Assembly (NCBI GenBank): GCA_027660625.1
Contig: JAQDNC010000015.1
Location: forward strand, 1-52,138
From: Coriobacteriaceae bacterium AM100-PB1-1D-6A
Lineage (GTDB): Bacteria > Actinomycetota > Coriobacteriia > Coriobacteriales > Coriobacteriaceae
Direction: 5' to 3'
Length of the DNA: 52,138 nucleotides
The notes beneath the pieces are model-generated. The model did no database searches. It was not told where the DNA came from and saw nothing but the letters and a program-made list of their open reading frames with translations. Within the stretch, counting starts at the first letter, position 1. Each line of letters begins with the position of its first letter. The translations under genes were made by a program, and so were the position numbers. Positions 25,486-35,141 of this stretch are shown one piece after another.

Positions 25486-26136
25486 ATGATTAAGGCTGTT
25501 ATTTTTGACATGGACGGAACGCTGGTCGATACCGAGCGTTTGGGCATTAAGGCATGGAAAGCGGGCGCTGCCGAGCTTGGGGTCGCGATTGATGATGCGC
25601 TGATCCATCAGTTTATCGGTCGCACGCTGCCCGATGTCATGGACATTCTTGAGGCGCATTACGGCAGCAGAGAAACCGCTGAGGCGATCTATCATCGCCA
25701 CAAGGAGATTCGCGACGAGATAGTTAAGACCGATTTGGAGCTTAAGGCCGGTGCCGCCGAGTGCATAGACGAGCTGCTGGCTGCGGGCTATCACGTGGGC
25801 CTGGCGACGTCGTCGCGTCTCGTTACGGCCGAGCGCAACCTTAAGATGGTCGGTCTTTTTGACAAGTTTGAGACGGTGACCTGCGGCGAGGACGTCGTGC
25901 ACGGTAAGCCCGACCCCGAGATGTATCTGCTCGCCTGCGAGCGCGCGGGCTTTGCTCCCGAGGAGTGTGCCGTGGTCGAGGATTCGCGCAACGGCTGCGT
26001 CTCGGGCATTACGGCCGGTTGCCACGTCTGTGTCGTCCCCGATATCGTGCCGCTGCCGCAGGACGTGGTGGACGGCTGCGAGGCCGTGCTCGATACGCTG
26101 TTCGATCTGACGGCGGTGGTCAAGGCCGTGCGCTAG
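25486..26136 (+). CDS. HAD-superfamily hydrolase, beta-phosphoglucomutase-like
   Basis: A 216-residue HAD phosphatase or phosphomutase with the C1 helical cap. Motif I is FDMDGTLVDTE (nucleophile Asp8, Asp10), motif II is the Ser/Thr of LATSSR, motif III the Lys of HGKPDPE, and motif IV VVEDSRNG. This matches the beta-phosphoglucomutase/sugar-phosphatase branch, substrate unknown. GAAGGGGA lies five bases before ATG 25486, so the in-frame ATG at 25471 is not used. The upstream spacer is notably AT-rich (CTATATACGTTATATAC). A strong terminator follows. Confidence 0.88.
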   Translation: MIKAVIFDMDGTLVDTERLGIKAWKAGAAELGVAIDDALIHQFIGRTLPDVMDILEAHYGSRETAEAIYHRHKEIRDEIVKTDLELKAGAAECIDELLAAGYHVGLATSSRLVTAERNLKMVGLFDKFETVTCGEDVVHGKPDPEMYLLACERAGFAPEECAVVEDSRNGCVSGITAGCHVCVVPDIVPLPQDVVDGCEAVLDTLFDLTAVVKAVR

Positions 26137-26175
26137 ACAATTGCGGTGTTGAAACGAGCAATTACCCACGTTTGC

Positions 26176-26223
26176 GCTTAAGCAAAAGGGGCCCGGCAAT
26201 GGTCGGGCCCCTTTTGCTTAAGC
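26176..26223. terminator. Bidirectional terminator between HAD and LacI genes
   Basis: GCTTAAGCAAAAGGGGCCCG and CGGGCCCCTTTTGCTTAAGC form a perfect 20-bp stem around an eight-base loop. It serves the convergent HAD and LacI-family genes. Confidence 0.9.
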
Positions 26224-26249
26224 GGCGACTTAGCATACTTGCGGGCGTG

Positions 26250-27362
26250 CTATAGATACGCGCCGAGGTTGATGGCCGTGGCGTCGGTCTGGGTGCTTGC
26301 CTGGGTGCTGGCGCGCTCCAGTAGGAACGGACGTACCAGTTCTTGGCGGTTGATATTCTCGGTGGCCGTGACTGCGGTGACGGTGCGCGCTGCAGAGCCG
26401 ACGCGGATATGCTTGGTCTTTGCCGGGGCCTTGTTCTCGATTTGCTCCATCAGCAGTTGGACGCCCTTGCGGCCAATTTCGTAGCCCGGGGGCGCTACCG
26501 TAGTGAGCGGGACCGATCCGCTCCAAGCGAGCGGGTTACCATCGCAGCCTGCTACGCGTACTTGCCCGGGGACAGAGATGCCCTTGTCGACCAGTGCCGA
26601 AACGACGCCAGAGGCCAGCACGTCGGTTAGACCGACGACAAAATCGGGGCGTTCGTCGGCGGGACGCTCGGCGATTTGGTTGCCGATACCATAGCCGTCG
26701 GCCGCCGTGTTCCACTCGCCGGCGTCAATGACTTCGATCTTGATGTCGGGATGTAGGGCGAGCGCCTTGTGAATGCCAAGGACGCGCAGGGTGAGTTGCA
26801 TAAATGCTGCTCGGCCGACGACGACAATATGGCGCGCGCCACGGGCGATGGCGAGTTCGGCAATGATGCGACCCTGGGCCTCGTTGTCGGCCGCTACGTA
26901 GTAGCCGGGCTCGGAGCAATGGATGTCCAGATGGACGATCGGCACGGGCATCTTGGTCATGGCGGGGTGCCAGTCGGGGGATGCCATGGGCTGAACCATA
27001 ACGCCGGACATCTGGGTGCCCATAAAATAGCGCAGGTAATGGTCCTGGAGAATATCGTCGTTATCGGCGTTGGCGATGAGCAGGTCGTAGCCGTGCTTGC
27101 GGGCCTCGTTGTGGGCGCCGCTGGCGATTTGGAGCGAAAAACCGTGATCGAGACGGGGGAGCACCAGGCCAAAGGACTTGGTGGCACCGCCCGCGAGCTG
27201 ACGAGCGCTTTGGTTGGGCAGGTAGCCCAGTCGATTGATGGTTTCGTTAATGAGCTTGAGGGTCTCGGGACGCAACTTTTCGGGATGGTTGAGCGCGTTG
27301 GAAACTGTGCCCAACGAAACCCCGGCTTCGCGCGCGACGTCGCTGATTTTAACCTTTGCCAT
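26250..27362 (-). CDS. LacI-family transcriptional regulator
   Basis: A 370-residue regulator. The HTH reads VKISDVAREAGVSLGTVSNALN, the hinge PNQSARQLAGG, and the effector domain begins SFGLVLPRLDHGFSLQIASGA. The C-terminus is about 25 residues longer than usual and Thr/Gln-rich (ASTQASTQTDATAINLG). AAAGGGG precedes ATG 27362; the same frame stays open for 1.8 kb upstream, which is a chance effect of antisense glmS codon bias. It is divergent from glmS, but no specific sugar gene is adjacent, so its target is not clear. Confidence 0.88.
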   Translation of the reverse strand: MAKVKISDVAREAGVSLGTVSNALNHPEKLRPETLKLINETINRLGYLPNQSARQLAGGATKSFGLVLPRLDHGFSLQIASGAHNEARKHGYDLLIANADNDDILQDHYLRYFMGTQMSGVMVQPMASPDWHPAMTKMPVPIVHLDIHCSEPGYYVAADNEAQGRIIAELAIARGARHIVVVGRAAFMQLTLRVLGIHKALALHPDIKIEVIDAGEWNTAADGYGIGNQIAERPADERPDFVVGLTDVLASGVVSALVDKGISVPGQVRVAGCDGNPLAWSGSVPLTTVAPPGYEIGRKGVQLLMEQIENKAPAKTKHIRVGSAARTVTAVTATENINRQELVRPFLLERASTQASTQTDATAINLGAYL

Positions 27363-27426
27363 AGCGGCCCCTTTGATGCGTTTCAAGTACAAGCCAGATT
27401 GTAGCATCGCCCGCCCCTGGGGTGGC

Positions 27427-27480
27427 AAAACCTGCCAATTAGGGACAGGTTTATTTTGGCAGGTTTTATCTGGGGAAACG
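27427..27480 (-). repeat. 53-nt dispersed palindromic repeat, copy 2 (inverted)
   Basis: Read on the minus strand it starts CGTTTCCCCAGATAAAACC and matches copies 1 and 3 through the GGCAGGTT end, with AATT instead of TTTT in one arm. It lies between the LacI gene and glmS. Confidence 0.85.
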
Positions 27481-27491
27481 ATGCTGCCAGA

Positions 27492-27534
27492 CCAAGCCAC
27501 CACAAAGGTGCCTGTTCCCATTGTGGTGGTTTGG
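27492..27534. repeat. Palindrome with CCTGTTCCC loop
   Basis: CCAAGCCACCACAA and TTGTGGTGGTTTGG pair over 14 positions with one G-T. The 15-base loop AGGTGCCTGTTCCCA resembles the loop of the 53-nt repeat next to it, so it may be a diverged member of the same type. Confidence 0.65.
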
Positions 27535-27558
27535 ACCGGCTGGACGTGTGTGCATCGG

Positions 27559-27591
27559 GTGGTATCTAAGTTGGGATACCACTTCTGGTAT
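27559..27591 (+). promoter_or_regulatory. Overlapping TGGTAT dyads upstream of glmS
   Basis: GTGGTATC (27559-27566) pairs with GATACCAC (27575-27582). The same ATACCA can instead pair with TGGTAT at 27586-27591. The half-site TGGTAT occurs in GntR/NagR-type operators for amino-sugar genes. TACAAT at 27613-27618 is a plausible -10 of glmS. The site could be a regulator target or two exclusive RNA hairpins; with the -10 downstream, DNA binding is likelier. Confidence 0.4.
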
Positions 27592-27692
27592 ATCAGCTTG
27601 CGTCTGCGTGAGTACAATACTCGAACGTTATACGTCTCAGCGCCCCATGTGCGTGGACGTTTTGCAGTCACGCGGACGAAGGGATTTATCCT

Positions 27693-29540
<1,848 letters not shown>

Positions 29541-29563
29541 TTGGTTCCGCCGTTCTAACGACC

Positions 29564-29600
29564 AAGGCCCGGCTCCACATCAAGCGGAGTCGGGCCTTTT
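29564..29600 (+). terminator. glmS terminator
   Basis: AAGGCCCGGCTCC and GGAGTCGGGCCTT form a stem with one G-T pair, followed by TTTTGCGTTT. It runs directly into copy 3 of the 53-nt repeat, as the sugar-operon hairpin does into copy 1. Confidence 0.8.
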
Positions 29601-29653
29601 GCGTTTGGCCAGATAAAGCCTGCCAAAATAAACCTGTCCCTTTTTGGCAGGTT
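29601..29653 (+). repeat. 53-nt dispersed palindromic repeat, copy 3
   Basis: It starts GCGTTTGGCCAGATAAAGCC and ends TTTTTGGCAGGTT; the final TT overlaps the stop codon of the minus-strand GntR gene. It differs from copy 1 at only a handful of positions over the same 53-base length. Confidence 0.85.
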
Positions 29654-30353
29654 AGCGGAGCTTGCTGGTCTCGAAGTACTTGGGATATTGGTCCAGGACC
29701 TCGGTCTGGTTGCGGAACATCATGTGCAGGTGCTTGCTGACTAAAAAGCTCGCTTCGATAGGGTCGCGACCGGCGATAGCGCGGCGAATCTGCTTGTGCT
29801 CGTTCACGATGTCCTGATTGTCGAGAACTTGCGTGGCGGCGCGCAGCCAGCGGAAGCGCTCCAGGTCGGCATTGGTCTCCTCGAGCCACGACCACACGGT
29901 GCTGCGGCATGCGATGCTAAAAATCATGTGATGCATGAGGTTGTCGCTCAAAAAGAAGCCGATGCGGTCCTCTTCGGCCATGGCCTTTTCCTGCAGCGCG
30001 ATGGCGCGGTCGAGCTGCTCGATGCCTGCCGAGGTGGCACGGGCGCAGCACTCTACAATCACCTGTTTTTCCAGGTGCTCGCGAATGTAGCAGGCACTCT
30101 CGGCAAGGGTGAGGTTGATGGGCGAGACATAGGTGCCGCTTTGGGGCACGGTGCGCACCAGGCCTTCCTGCGCCAAGCGAACCAAAGCCTCGCGCACGGG
30201 CGTGCGACCCATGTCCAGGTCGTCGCAAAGCTGTTTGACGCCGAGCTTTTCGCCCGGCTTGTAGTCCAGGTAGACGATTTTGCGCCGAATGGTGTGGTAG
30301 GACTGGTCCTGTAGGCTCGTCTCCTGCTCGCCAACGTGCATCGATTCTTCCAT
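29652..30353 (-). CDS. GntR-family regulator with FCD domain
   Basis: A 233-residue FadR-subfamily regulator. The winged HTH reads YHTIRRKIVYLDYKPGEKLGVKQLCDDLDMGRTPVREALVRL, the classical GntR opening. The all-helical FCD ligand domain carries likely metal ligands in SDNLMHHMIF, NEHKQIRRAI and SKHLHMMF. GAGG lies five bases before ATG 30353; an in-frame ATG at 30383 has no visible binding site. It is divergent from the YeiH-type transporter, its most likely target. FCD regulators usually sense small organic acids. Confidence 0.87.
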   Translation of the reverse strand: MEESMHVGEQETSLQDQSYHTIRRKIVYLDYKPGEKLGVKQLCDDLDMGRTPVREALVRLAQEGLVRTVPQSGTYVSPINLTLAESACYIREHLEKQVIVECCARATSAGIEQLDRAIALQEKAMAEEDRIGFFLSDNLMHHMIFSIACRSTVWSWLEETNADLERFRWLRAATQVLDNQDIVNEHKQIRRAIAGRDPIEASFLVSKHLHMMFRNQTEVLDQYPKYFETSKLR

Positions 30354-30546
30354 AGCGCCTCGCAACTGTTCTATCACACTCATATGTCAGTTGTTAATTA
30401 TGCCGCGAATCAGCTTTCCGTGGTGGGTGATTCGGCTGTTGCCTGAGAACTATTGCGGCGTCTTAGTCGTTGTTTACGCAAGGTTGCACTCAATGTTGCC
30501 TTATCATAAACCGTCGCAAACGTGAAATAGAAAGAAGGAATCCCAT
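30354..30546. promoter_or_regulatory. GntR / YeiH divergent control region
   Basis: Two dyads are visible: CAACTG...CAGTTG around 30363-30392, and CGAATCA (30406-30412) with TGATTCG (30428-30434). Either could be the GntR operator. No clear -35/-10 pair was found. Confidence 0.35.
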
Positions 30547-31581
30547 ATGCAACTGGCGAATATCGTACGCGAGCGCTGGAAGGGTGTCTTGTTCTGCCTG
30601 ATCATCGCTATCCCCGCGACGCTGCTCGGCAAACAAATTGAGGTGGTCGGTGGACCGGTATTTGCCATCCTCTTTGGCATGGTCCTGGCGCTCGTCTTTC
30701 CCAAGAATCGTCGCGAACAGCTCGCCGCCGGCGTCACCTATACGTCCAAAAAAGTCTTGCAGTACGCGGTTATCCTGCTTGGCTTTGGCATGAACCTCTC
30801 CCAGATTTTGTCCAAGGGCGCCCAGTCGCTGCCGATTATCGTGGCGACGATCTCGACCTCGCTTGTCATCGCCTTTGTGCTCTGCCGCGTTATGAACGTG
30901 CCGAGCAAGATCGCGACGCTTGTGGGTGTGGGTTCGTCGATTTGCGGCGGTTCCGCCATCGCCGCGACCGCACCCGTCATCGATGCCGACGATCGCGAGA
31001 TTGCCCAGGCTATTTCGGTCATCTTCCTGTTTAACGTCATCGCGGCGCTCGTGTTTCCGACGCTCGGTGGCATGCTTGGGCTGACCAACGAGGGCTTTGG
31101 CCTGTTTGCCGGCACCGCCATCAACGACACCTCGTCCGTAACGGCTGCGGCGAGCGCTTGGGACAGCATGCATCCCGGTGCCAATGTGCTCGAGAGCGCC
31201 ACGGTGGTCAAGCTCACCAGGACGCTGGCCATCATTCCCATCACGTTGGTCCTAGCATGCTGGCAGATGCATCTGGCGCGGAAGGCCGGCGGCGACGCCA
31301 AAAGCACGTTCTCGCTTAAACGCGCGTTTCCCATGTTTGTGCTGTTCTTTGTGCTGGCGAGCGTGATCACCACGGTGCTTCAGCTTCCCGCGTCCTTTAC
31401 GGCGCCCATCAAGGAACTGTCGAAGTTCTTTATTGTGATGGCCATGGCGGCTATTGGTTTTAATACCGATATCGTCGAGCTGGTCAAAAAGGGCGGCAAG
31501 CCCATCGCATTGGGCTTTTGCTGCTGGATTGGCATTGCGTGCATGAGCTTGGGAATGCAGCACGTGCTGGGAATCTGGTAG
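30547..31581 (+). CDS. YeiH/UPF0324 family membrane transporter
   Basis: A 344-residue protein with about ten membrane helices, of the YeiH family (putative sulfate exporter in databases). Family blocks are LLGFGMNLSQILSKG, GVGSSICGGSAIAATAPVI and AGTAINDTSSVTAAASAW. AGAAGGAA precedes the ATG. The transported compound is unproven; some relatives export sulfonate-derived sulfite or sulfate. The divergent FCD-type GntR gene suggests induction by an organic acid. No sulfonate-degradation genes are nearby, which leaves its role open. Confidence 0.85.
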   Translation: MQLANIVRERWKGVLFCLIIAIPATLLGKQIEVVGGPVFAILFGMVLALVFPKNRREQLAAGVTYTSKKVLQYAVILLGFGMNLSQILSKGAQSLPIIVATISTSLVIAFVLCRVMNVPSKIATLVGVGSSICGGSAIAATAPVIDADDREIAQAISVIFLFNVIAALVFPTLGGMLGLTNEGFGLFAGTAINDTSSVTAAASAWDSMHPGANVLESATVVKLTRTLAIIPITLVLACWQMHLARKAGGDAKSTFSLKRAFPMFVLFFVLASVITTVLQLPASFTAPIKELSKFFIVMAMAAIGFNTDIVELVKKGGKPIALGFCCWIGIACMSLGMQHVLGIW

Positions 31582-31633
31582 AGAAGAAGCTTATTTGCGT
31601 GCTAGTTGCTGGTGGGCGCATGCCTGCGGTGGA

Positions 31634-31698
31634 GCGATAGGAGCTCTTGCGGGTATGGCTTGTCCGCAGGTTAATAGGTCCCGAAGAGCTCTTATCGC
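31634..31698. terminator. Long hairpin after the YeiH gene
   Basis: GCGATAGGAGCTCTT (31634-31648) pairs with AAGAGCTCTTATCGC (31684-31698) with one G-T, and an inner GCGGG/TCCGC helix adds stability. No T-tract follows, so it may be an end-stabilising or regulatory hairpin. The rest of the 265-base gap up to 31846 has no gene; GTGTTT...AAACAC (31761-31796) is a loose dyad before the next start. Confidence 0.5.
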
Positions 31699-31846
31699 CC
31701 CGCCAGGATGGCGATGCGGGGCAATTCATATATTCGCAAGAAGGCGCCGTAGGCCCTATAGTGTTTGGTGAACATTATCGTTCAATTTTGAAACACTTGA
31801 GATGCCAAGCCACAGATAAGGGTCGTGGCTGGAGACGGGGCGAACC

Positions 31847-33064
31847 ATGGACAGCGATGTCAAGCTGCAGATTCTGATCGAGGCATTGTCCGCAGCCGGA
31901 GCATCGGCGCTGGCAATCGACGAGCGCGGTGGCGTTGTAATCTCGACTATGAGCGACGCTTCGCTCGAGCAGGATGTCGCCGCTTTTGTTTCCGAGCGTC
32001 TCGCTCGCGTGGGCGATGGAGCGCGCCTGGTAATGGGCCGCGAGGGCATGCGGTTGAGCTTGACGGTGCGCCCGACGGCCCAGGAGCACGGGGCGCTTTG
32101 GGTGGTCGTGGCGCATGAGGTGCGCGCCGCCGCGCCGCATGCGGGCATCGAGTGGCTCAATGCCGACGAGGTCGAGGCTCGTTACGAGTCGAGCACGTAC
32201 GGCATCGTCGAAGACGCGGCGGCGGTCGCTGCCCCCGTACGGGAGAGCTACGCGCGCGGGGTACCCCTTATGCTCGAGGGCGAGCTGGGTGCGGGGCAGG
32301 ATCAGATTGCAAAACGTTTGTACCTGGATGGACCCTATGCCGATCAGCCCTTTGTTTCCGTTGCGCTCGATGAGCTTACGGATCGCGGTTGGCGCCATCT
32401 GCTCAAAAGTTCCGAATCGCCGCTATTCCAAACGGGGCTGACACTTTGCATGGGCGGCTGGCATGCTGTTGGGCCTCAGCGCCTGCGCGAGCTCGTGTCC
32501 GCAATGATCGACACGGCGCTCGCAACTCGTTGCCATGTGGTGTTGACGGCAAACGATATGCCGGGCGGCGGCGAAAGCGATCAGGCTGCTTTTGTAACCG
32601 AGCGTCTGGCCTGTGCGGTGAGTGTGGCGCCGGCGATTGCCGAGCAGGGCGGCGCGTCGGAAAAGGTTGCACGCTATCTGGAGTATCTGGCAGATATGTT
32701 TGAGACGGCAACACCTGCCTTGTCGTCCGCGGCGGCAAAGACACTCGATGCCTATCGATGGCCCCGTAACTATCTACAGCTGCGCGAGGTTTCGGAACGA
32801 CTTTATATATTAGTGGGGACGGGCACGGCCGAGCGGGCGGTGGCAGAAGAGGTGCTTGCCCAGGAGGACGTTATCAAGACCGCGACCTTTGGTGCCCCGA
32901 CACTCGAAAGCGATTTGTATATCTTGCGGCCTCTGGTCGATACCGAGCGCGATATCGCGCGGTTGGTCGTAGGTCACCTTCACGGCAACAGGACCCGTGC
33001 TGCCGAAGTGCTAGGCATAAGCCGTACGACCCTGTGGCGCCTGCTGAAGGACGACGACCGTTAA
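31847..33064 (+). CDS. Fis-type HTH regulator with degenerate sigma54-activator AAA+ domain
   Basis: A 405-residue protein. Residues 1-125 resemble no sensor I can name. Residues about 140-330 align by eye with the AAA+ domain of sigma54 activators: EGELGAGQDQIAKRLYLDGP stands where GExGTGKExxAR is expected, so the Walker A lysine is Gln. No GAFTGA loop, which contacts sigma54, is visible. WPRNYLQLREVSERLYIL matches the usual WPGNVRELxN block. The C-terminus GNRTRAAEVLGISRTTLWRLLK is a clear Fis HTH. It probably binds DNA but neither hydrolyses ATP nor activates sigma54. The start follows GGAGACGGGGCGAACC. Confidence 0.72.
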   Translation: MDSDVKLQILIEALSAAGASALAIDERGGVVISTMSDASLEQDVAAFVSERLARVGDGARLVMGREGMRLSLTVRPTAQEHGALWVVVAHEVRAAAPHAGIEWLNADEVEARYESSTYGIVEDAAAVAAPVRESYARGVPLMLEGELGAGQDQIAKRLYLDGPYADQPFVSVALDELTDRGWRHLLKSSESPLFQTGLTLCMGGWHAVGPQRLRELVSAMIDTALATRCHVVLTANDMPGGGESDQAAFVTERLACAVSVAPAIAEQGGASEKVARYLEYLADMFETATPALSSAAAKTLDAYRWPRNYLQLREVSERLYILVGTGTAERAVAEEVLAQEDVIKTATFGAPTLESDLYILRPLVDTERDIARLVVGHLHGNRTRAAEVLGISRTTLWRLLKDDDR

Positions 33065-33148
33065 GCGAGGTTCCCGTGACCGCGTGCGGTACGTGTGCTA
33101 CAGTCCAAAGCAGCATTGTTTCGATTCTGTTACGGCGTGCGGGGGCGT

Positions 33149-33724
33149 ATGGCGGAGACTTCAAAAACAAATCGGGCTCGAAAGCCCGCGGCGCCGGCCA
33201 ACCGTCGCACGACTTCGCGGACGTGGGGCAAAAGCGCCTCGGGCTTCGACGGTTCGTTCAAACGCACTAAATATGGTTATCCTTCGGCAAGCGCTCGCTT
33301 GGCCATGCAGGCCGAATCGTCGCTGTGGGGCCGTAAGCGTGTGGTGGGGTCAAAGCTCAAGCACGATGGAACGCTTGGCTACATTAGCCGTGGCGCTGCT
33401 CGCCGTAGCGGCCTCAATCCCGCAGGCTGGCATCGCTATGTTCCGATCGCGGTCGTTGTTGCGGTGATTGTCATCGCGCTCGCGGCGCTTGGTTACGCCG
33501 GCGGCGGGGCCAATCTGGACGCAATGTTTAAGTCGCCCGAGCTCGCGCATGCAGGCACAGAAGTTGTCGAGGGCGTTCAGACCCAGACGGGCGTCGCGCC
33601 CCAGCGCGGTATCGTTGCGGCGGCCTCCACCATCGCCGATGCGCAAAAGGACGAGGACGAACAAGACGACGGCGCCGAAACGACTCACACGAACGAAGCG
33701 ACGACAACTCCATCGGCAAGATAA
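33149..33724 (+). CDS. Hypothetical membrane-anchored protein
   Basis: A 191-residue product I do not recognise. The first 95 residues are basic (Arg/Lys/Ser/Ala). One membrane helix (about 98-116, VPIAVVVAVIVIALAALGYAG) follows, and the remaining 75 residues are polar and acidic, ending in Thr-rich sequence. The positive N-terminus should stay in the cytoplasm with the tail outside. ATG 33149 has GGGGG just upstream; the frame is open from 33095. Base composition is like its neighbours. Confidence 0.55.
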   Translation: MAETSKTNRARKPAAPANRRTTSRTWGKSASGFDGSFKRTKYGYPSASARLAMQAESSLWGRKRVVGSKLKHDGTLGYISRGAARRSGLNPAGWHRYVPIAVVVAVIVIALAALGYAGGGANLDAMFKSPELAHAGTEVVEGVQTQTGVAPQRGIVAAASTIADAQKDEDEQDDGAETTHTNEATTTPSAR

Positions 33725-33843
33725 GTTTCGAGTGGGACAGCAGATTTGGGATGGGGCCTTTTAGCTGCCCAAGTGCCAGATGTCACCAGCGACGCACCCG
33801 ATGTCAGTCACCAACAGCGAGCGGCCCGCGCAGCGTCAGCGGG

Positions 33844-33867
33844 TCCGCCGTTCGTTAGAACGGCGGA
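33844..33867 (-). terminator. Hairpin at the end of the nitroreductase gene
   Basis: TCCGCCGTTC and GAACGGCGGA pair perfectly around GTTA. On the minus strand it follows the nitroreductase stop closely but lacks a T-run. A 15-base match to half of it (TTCCGCCGTTCTAACG) lies downstream of glmS near 29545. Confidence 0.55.
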
Positions 33868-33872
33868 ACTAA

Positions 33873-34394
33873 TTACCTTGCATACACCACATTGTCGCGG
33901 CGCGGCTTTGCCTCGGGAAGCGCGCCCTCGGCATAGCCCAGAATGCAGTGGCCGACGCCGCGCAGGCTTCCGTCGGCGGGCAGACCCCAGCTGGCCAGCA
34001 GCTCCAGGCCCTCGGGCGAGTCGAAGACCTCGTGCGCGCGGTGGATCCAGCACGAATCAACACCCAGCGCATACGCCGCGTTGAGCAGGTTGCCCATGGC
34101 AAGCGAGCCATCTTCCAGATGTGTGGGCACGCTGCGGTCGACGAGCACTACCACAACGGTCTTGGCCCCGTAGAAGGGATCGCCATCGCTGCCCATAACC
34201 TGGGCGTTGAGCTGCGAGAGGCGCTCGACGGTCGCGGGGTCGGTGACGGCGACAAACGTCACCGGCTGGCGTCCCATGCCGCTGGGCGCGTACTGGCCTG
34301 CCTCGATAATGCGTGCGAGCTTTTCGGCTTCGACGGGGCGATCGCTGTATTTGCGGCAGCTGCGGCGGTGGATGAGCGCTTCGATGGTCTCCAT
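33873..34394 (-). CDS. Nitroreductase family protein
   Basis: A 173-residue FMN-dependent NAD(P)H oxidoreductase of the short nitroreductase type. The N-terminal FMN-binding HRRSCRKYSDRPV, the APSGMGRQPVTFVAV block, the SLAMGNLLNAAYALGVDSCWI helix and a C-terminal LGYAEG are visible. Substrates in this family are nitroaromatics, quinones or flavins and cannot be told from sequence. AGGAGG lies before ATG 34394, so the upstream extension of the frame to 34520 is rejected. Oxygen-sensitive anaerobes carry many such genes. Confidence 0.88.
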   Translation of the reverse strand: METIEALIHRRSCRKYSDRPVEAEKLARIIEAGQYAPSGMGRQPVTFVAVTDPATVERLSQLNAQVMGSDGDPFYGAKTVVVVLVDRSVPTHLEDGSLAMGNLLNAAYALGVDSCWIHRAHEVFDSPEGLELLASWGLPADGSLRGVGHCILGYAEGALPEAKPRRDNVVYAR

Positions 34395-34686
34395 GAGTCC
34401 TCCTGACGTTGATTGAGATGCCACGTTCATACCCGTCGGCTCAAGACCGTAATCGCGCGAAGCGCTTCGAATGGCTCTGGCTACCAATGAGAAAAGTGGG
34501 TCTGCATAAAACTGCAGCAAGAATGTGATAAACCAATGGGATGGTTAAACGTTTTATCCCGTCTACCCTGCGGTTTTTTACCACTTGCCTAAATGATGCC
34601 CGCATAACCCCTGATAAAGGTTTTACTAAAGAAGCACCAACGTTTATCAACGCGCCGTGGTGGCGCCGGGCCAGGAGGTAACTATC
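34395..34686. promoter_or_regulatory. Upstream region of the 96-residue protein
   Basis: This 292-base gap holds no gene. It contains AAACGTTTTATCC (34547-34559), identical over 13 bases to a site upstream of ilvE (41173-41185), and a related AACGTTTATC near 34641-34650. GATAAA/TTTATC elements recur in both directions. Confidence 0.35.
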
Positions 34687-34977
34687 ATGTTCCAGGCTGG
34701 AGATGTCGTCGAGACCGATTTCGAAGGATTTCTGAAGCTGCTGCGTTCCAAGACGCGCGCTTTCGTGTCGATCAATGATCACGAGTACTACATCACGCAC
34801 ACCGATGGCTATTGGCGTGTTCAGGATTGCGAGGCCCTCAACGATAAGGGCCACTTTACTGACTGCTCCGAGCTGGTCAACACGGTCTGCGAGGTCGTCG
34901 AGCTGCCTTGGATCTGCGGCAAGAGCCTGCACGATAGCTTCTCGGGCGCTACGGTCTACGAGGCCGTCGCCGCCTAG
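34687..34977 (+). CDS. Small hypothetical protein with four cysteines
   Basis: A 96-residue soluble protein that I do not recognise. It is acidic, without signal or membrane segment, and has Cys in RVQDCEAL, HFTDCSEL, VNTVCEVV and LPWICGKS. The early part (VSINDHEYYITHTDGYWRVQDC) looks like a small beta-sheet domain. GGAGGTAACTATC before ATG 34687 is a strong binding site, and it has its own terminator, so it is a real gene and probably well translated. A metal-binding or redox role is possible but unproven. Confidence 0.7.
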   Translation: MFQAGDVVETDFEGFLKLLRSKTRAFVSINDHEYYITHTDGYWRVQDCEALNDKGHFTDCSELVNTVCEVVELPWICGKSLHDSFSGATVYEAVAA

Positions 34978-35002
34978 CAGCAAATAATCGATTTCCTCTC
35001 AT

Positions 35003-35039
35003 GACCGCCGGCGCTGCCCCCGCGCCGGCGGTCTTTTTT
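35003..35039 (+). terminator. Terminator of the 96-residue protein gene
   Basis: GACCGCCGGCGC and GCGCCGGCGGTC form a 12-bp perfect stem followed by six T. Confidence 0.9.
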
Positions 35040-35079
35040 GTCGATATGTTGTATAGCCTGCGCGCTGCGAACGAAGCCC

Positions 35080-35108
35080 TTGACGATAGTCAAAACTCGG
35101 ACTAATCT
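35080..35108 (+). promoter_or_regulatory. Promoter of the marR-ABC exporter operon
   Basis: TTGACG (35080-35085) and TAATCT (35103-35108) are exactly 17 bases apart. The first MarR-type dyad fills the spacer. Confidence 0.65.
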
Positions 35109-35137
35109 GAAACTTCAATTAGTCAAAATTCGGACTA
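35087..35137. promoter_or_regulatory. Twin MarR-type operators
   Basis: TAGTCAAAACTCGGACTA (35087-35104) and TAGTCAAAATTCGGACTA (35120-35137) share TAGTC-N8-GACTA and differ at one base. Their centres are 33 bp apart, about three helical turns. The first lies between -35 and -10 and the second just past the predicted start. This predicts tight autorepression by the adjacent MarR protein. Confidence 0.75.
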
Positions 35138-35141
35138 TCGA

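Noticed and set aside
27481..27692. glmS ribozyme
   Set aside because: The conserved ribozyme core was not recognised, and the hairpins present do not fit its fold.
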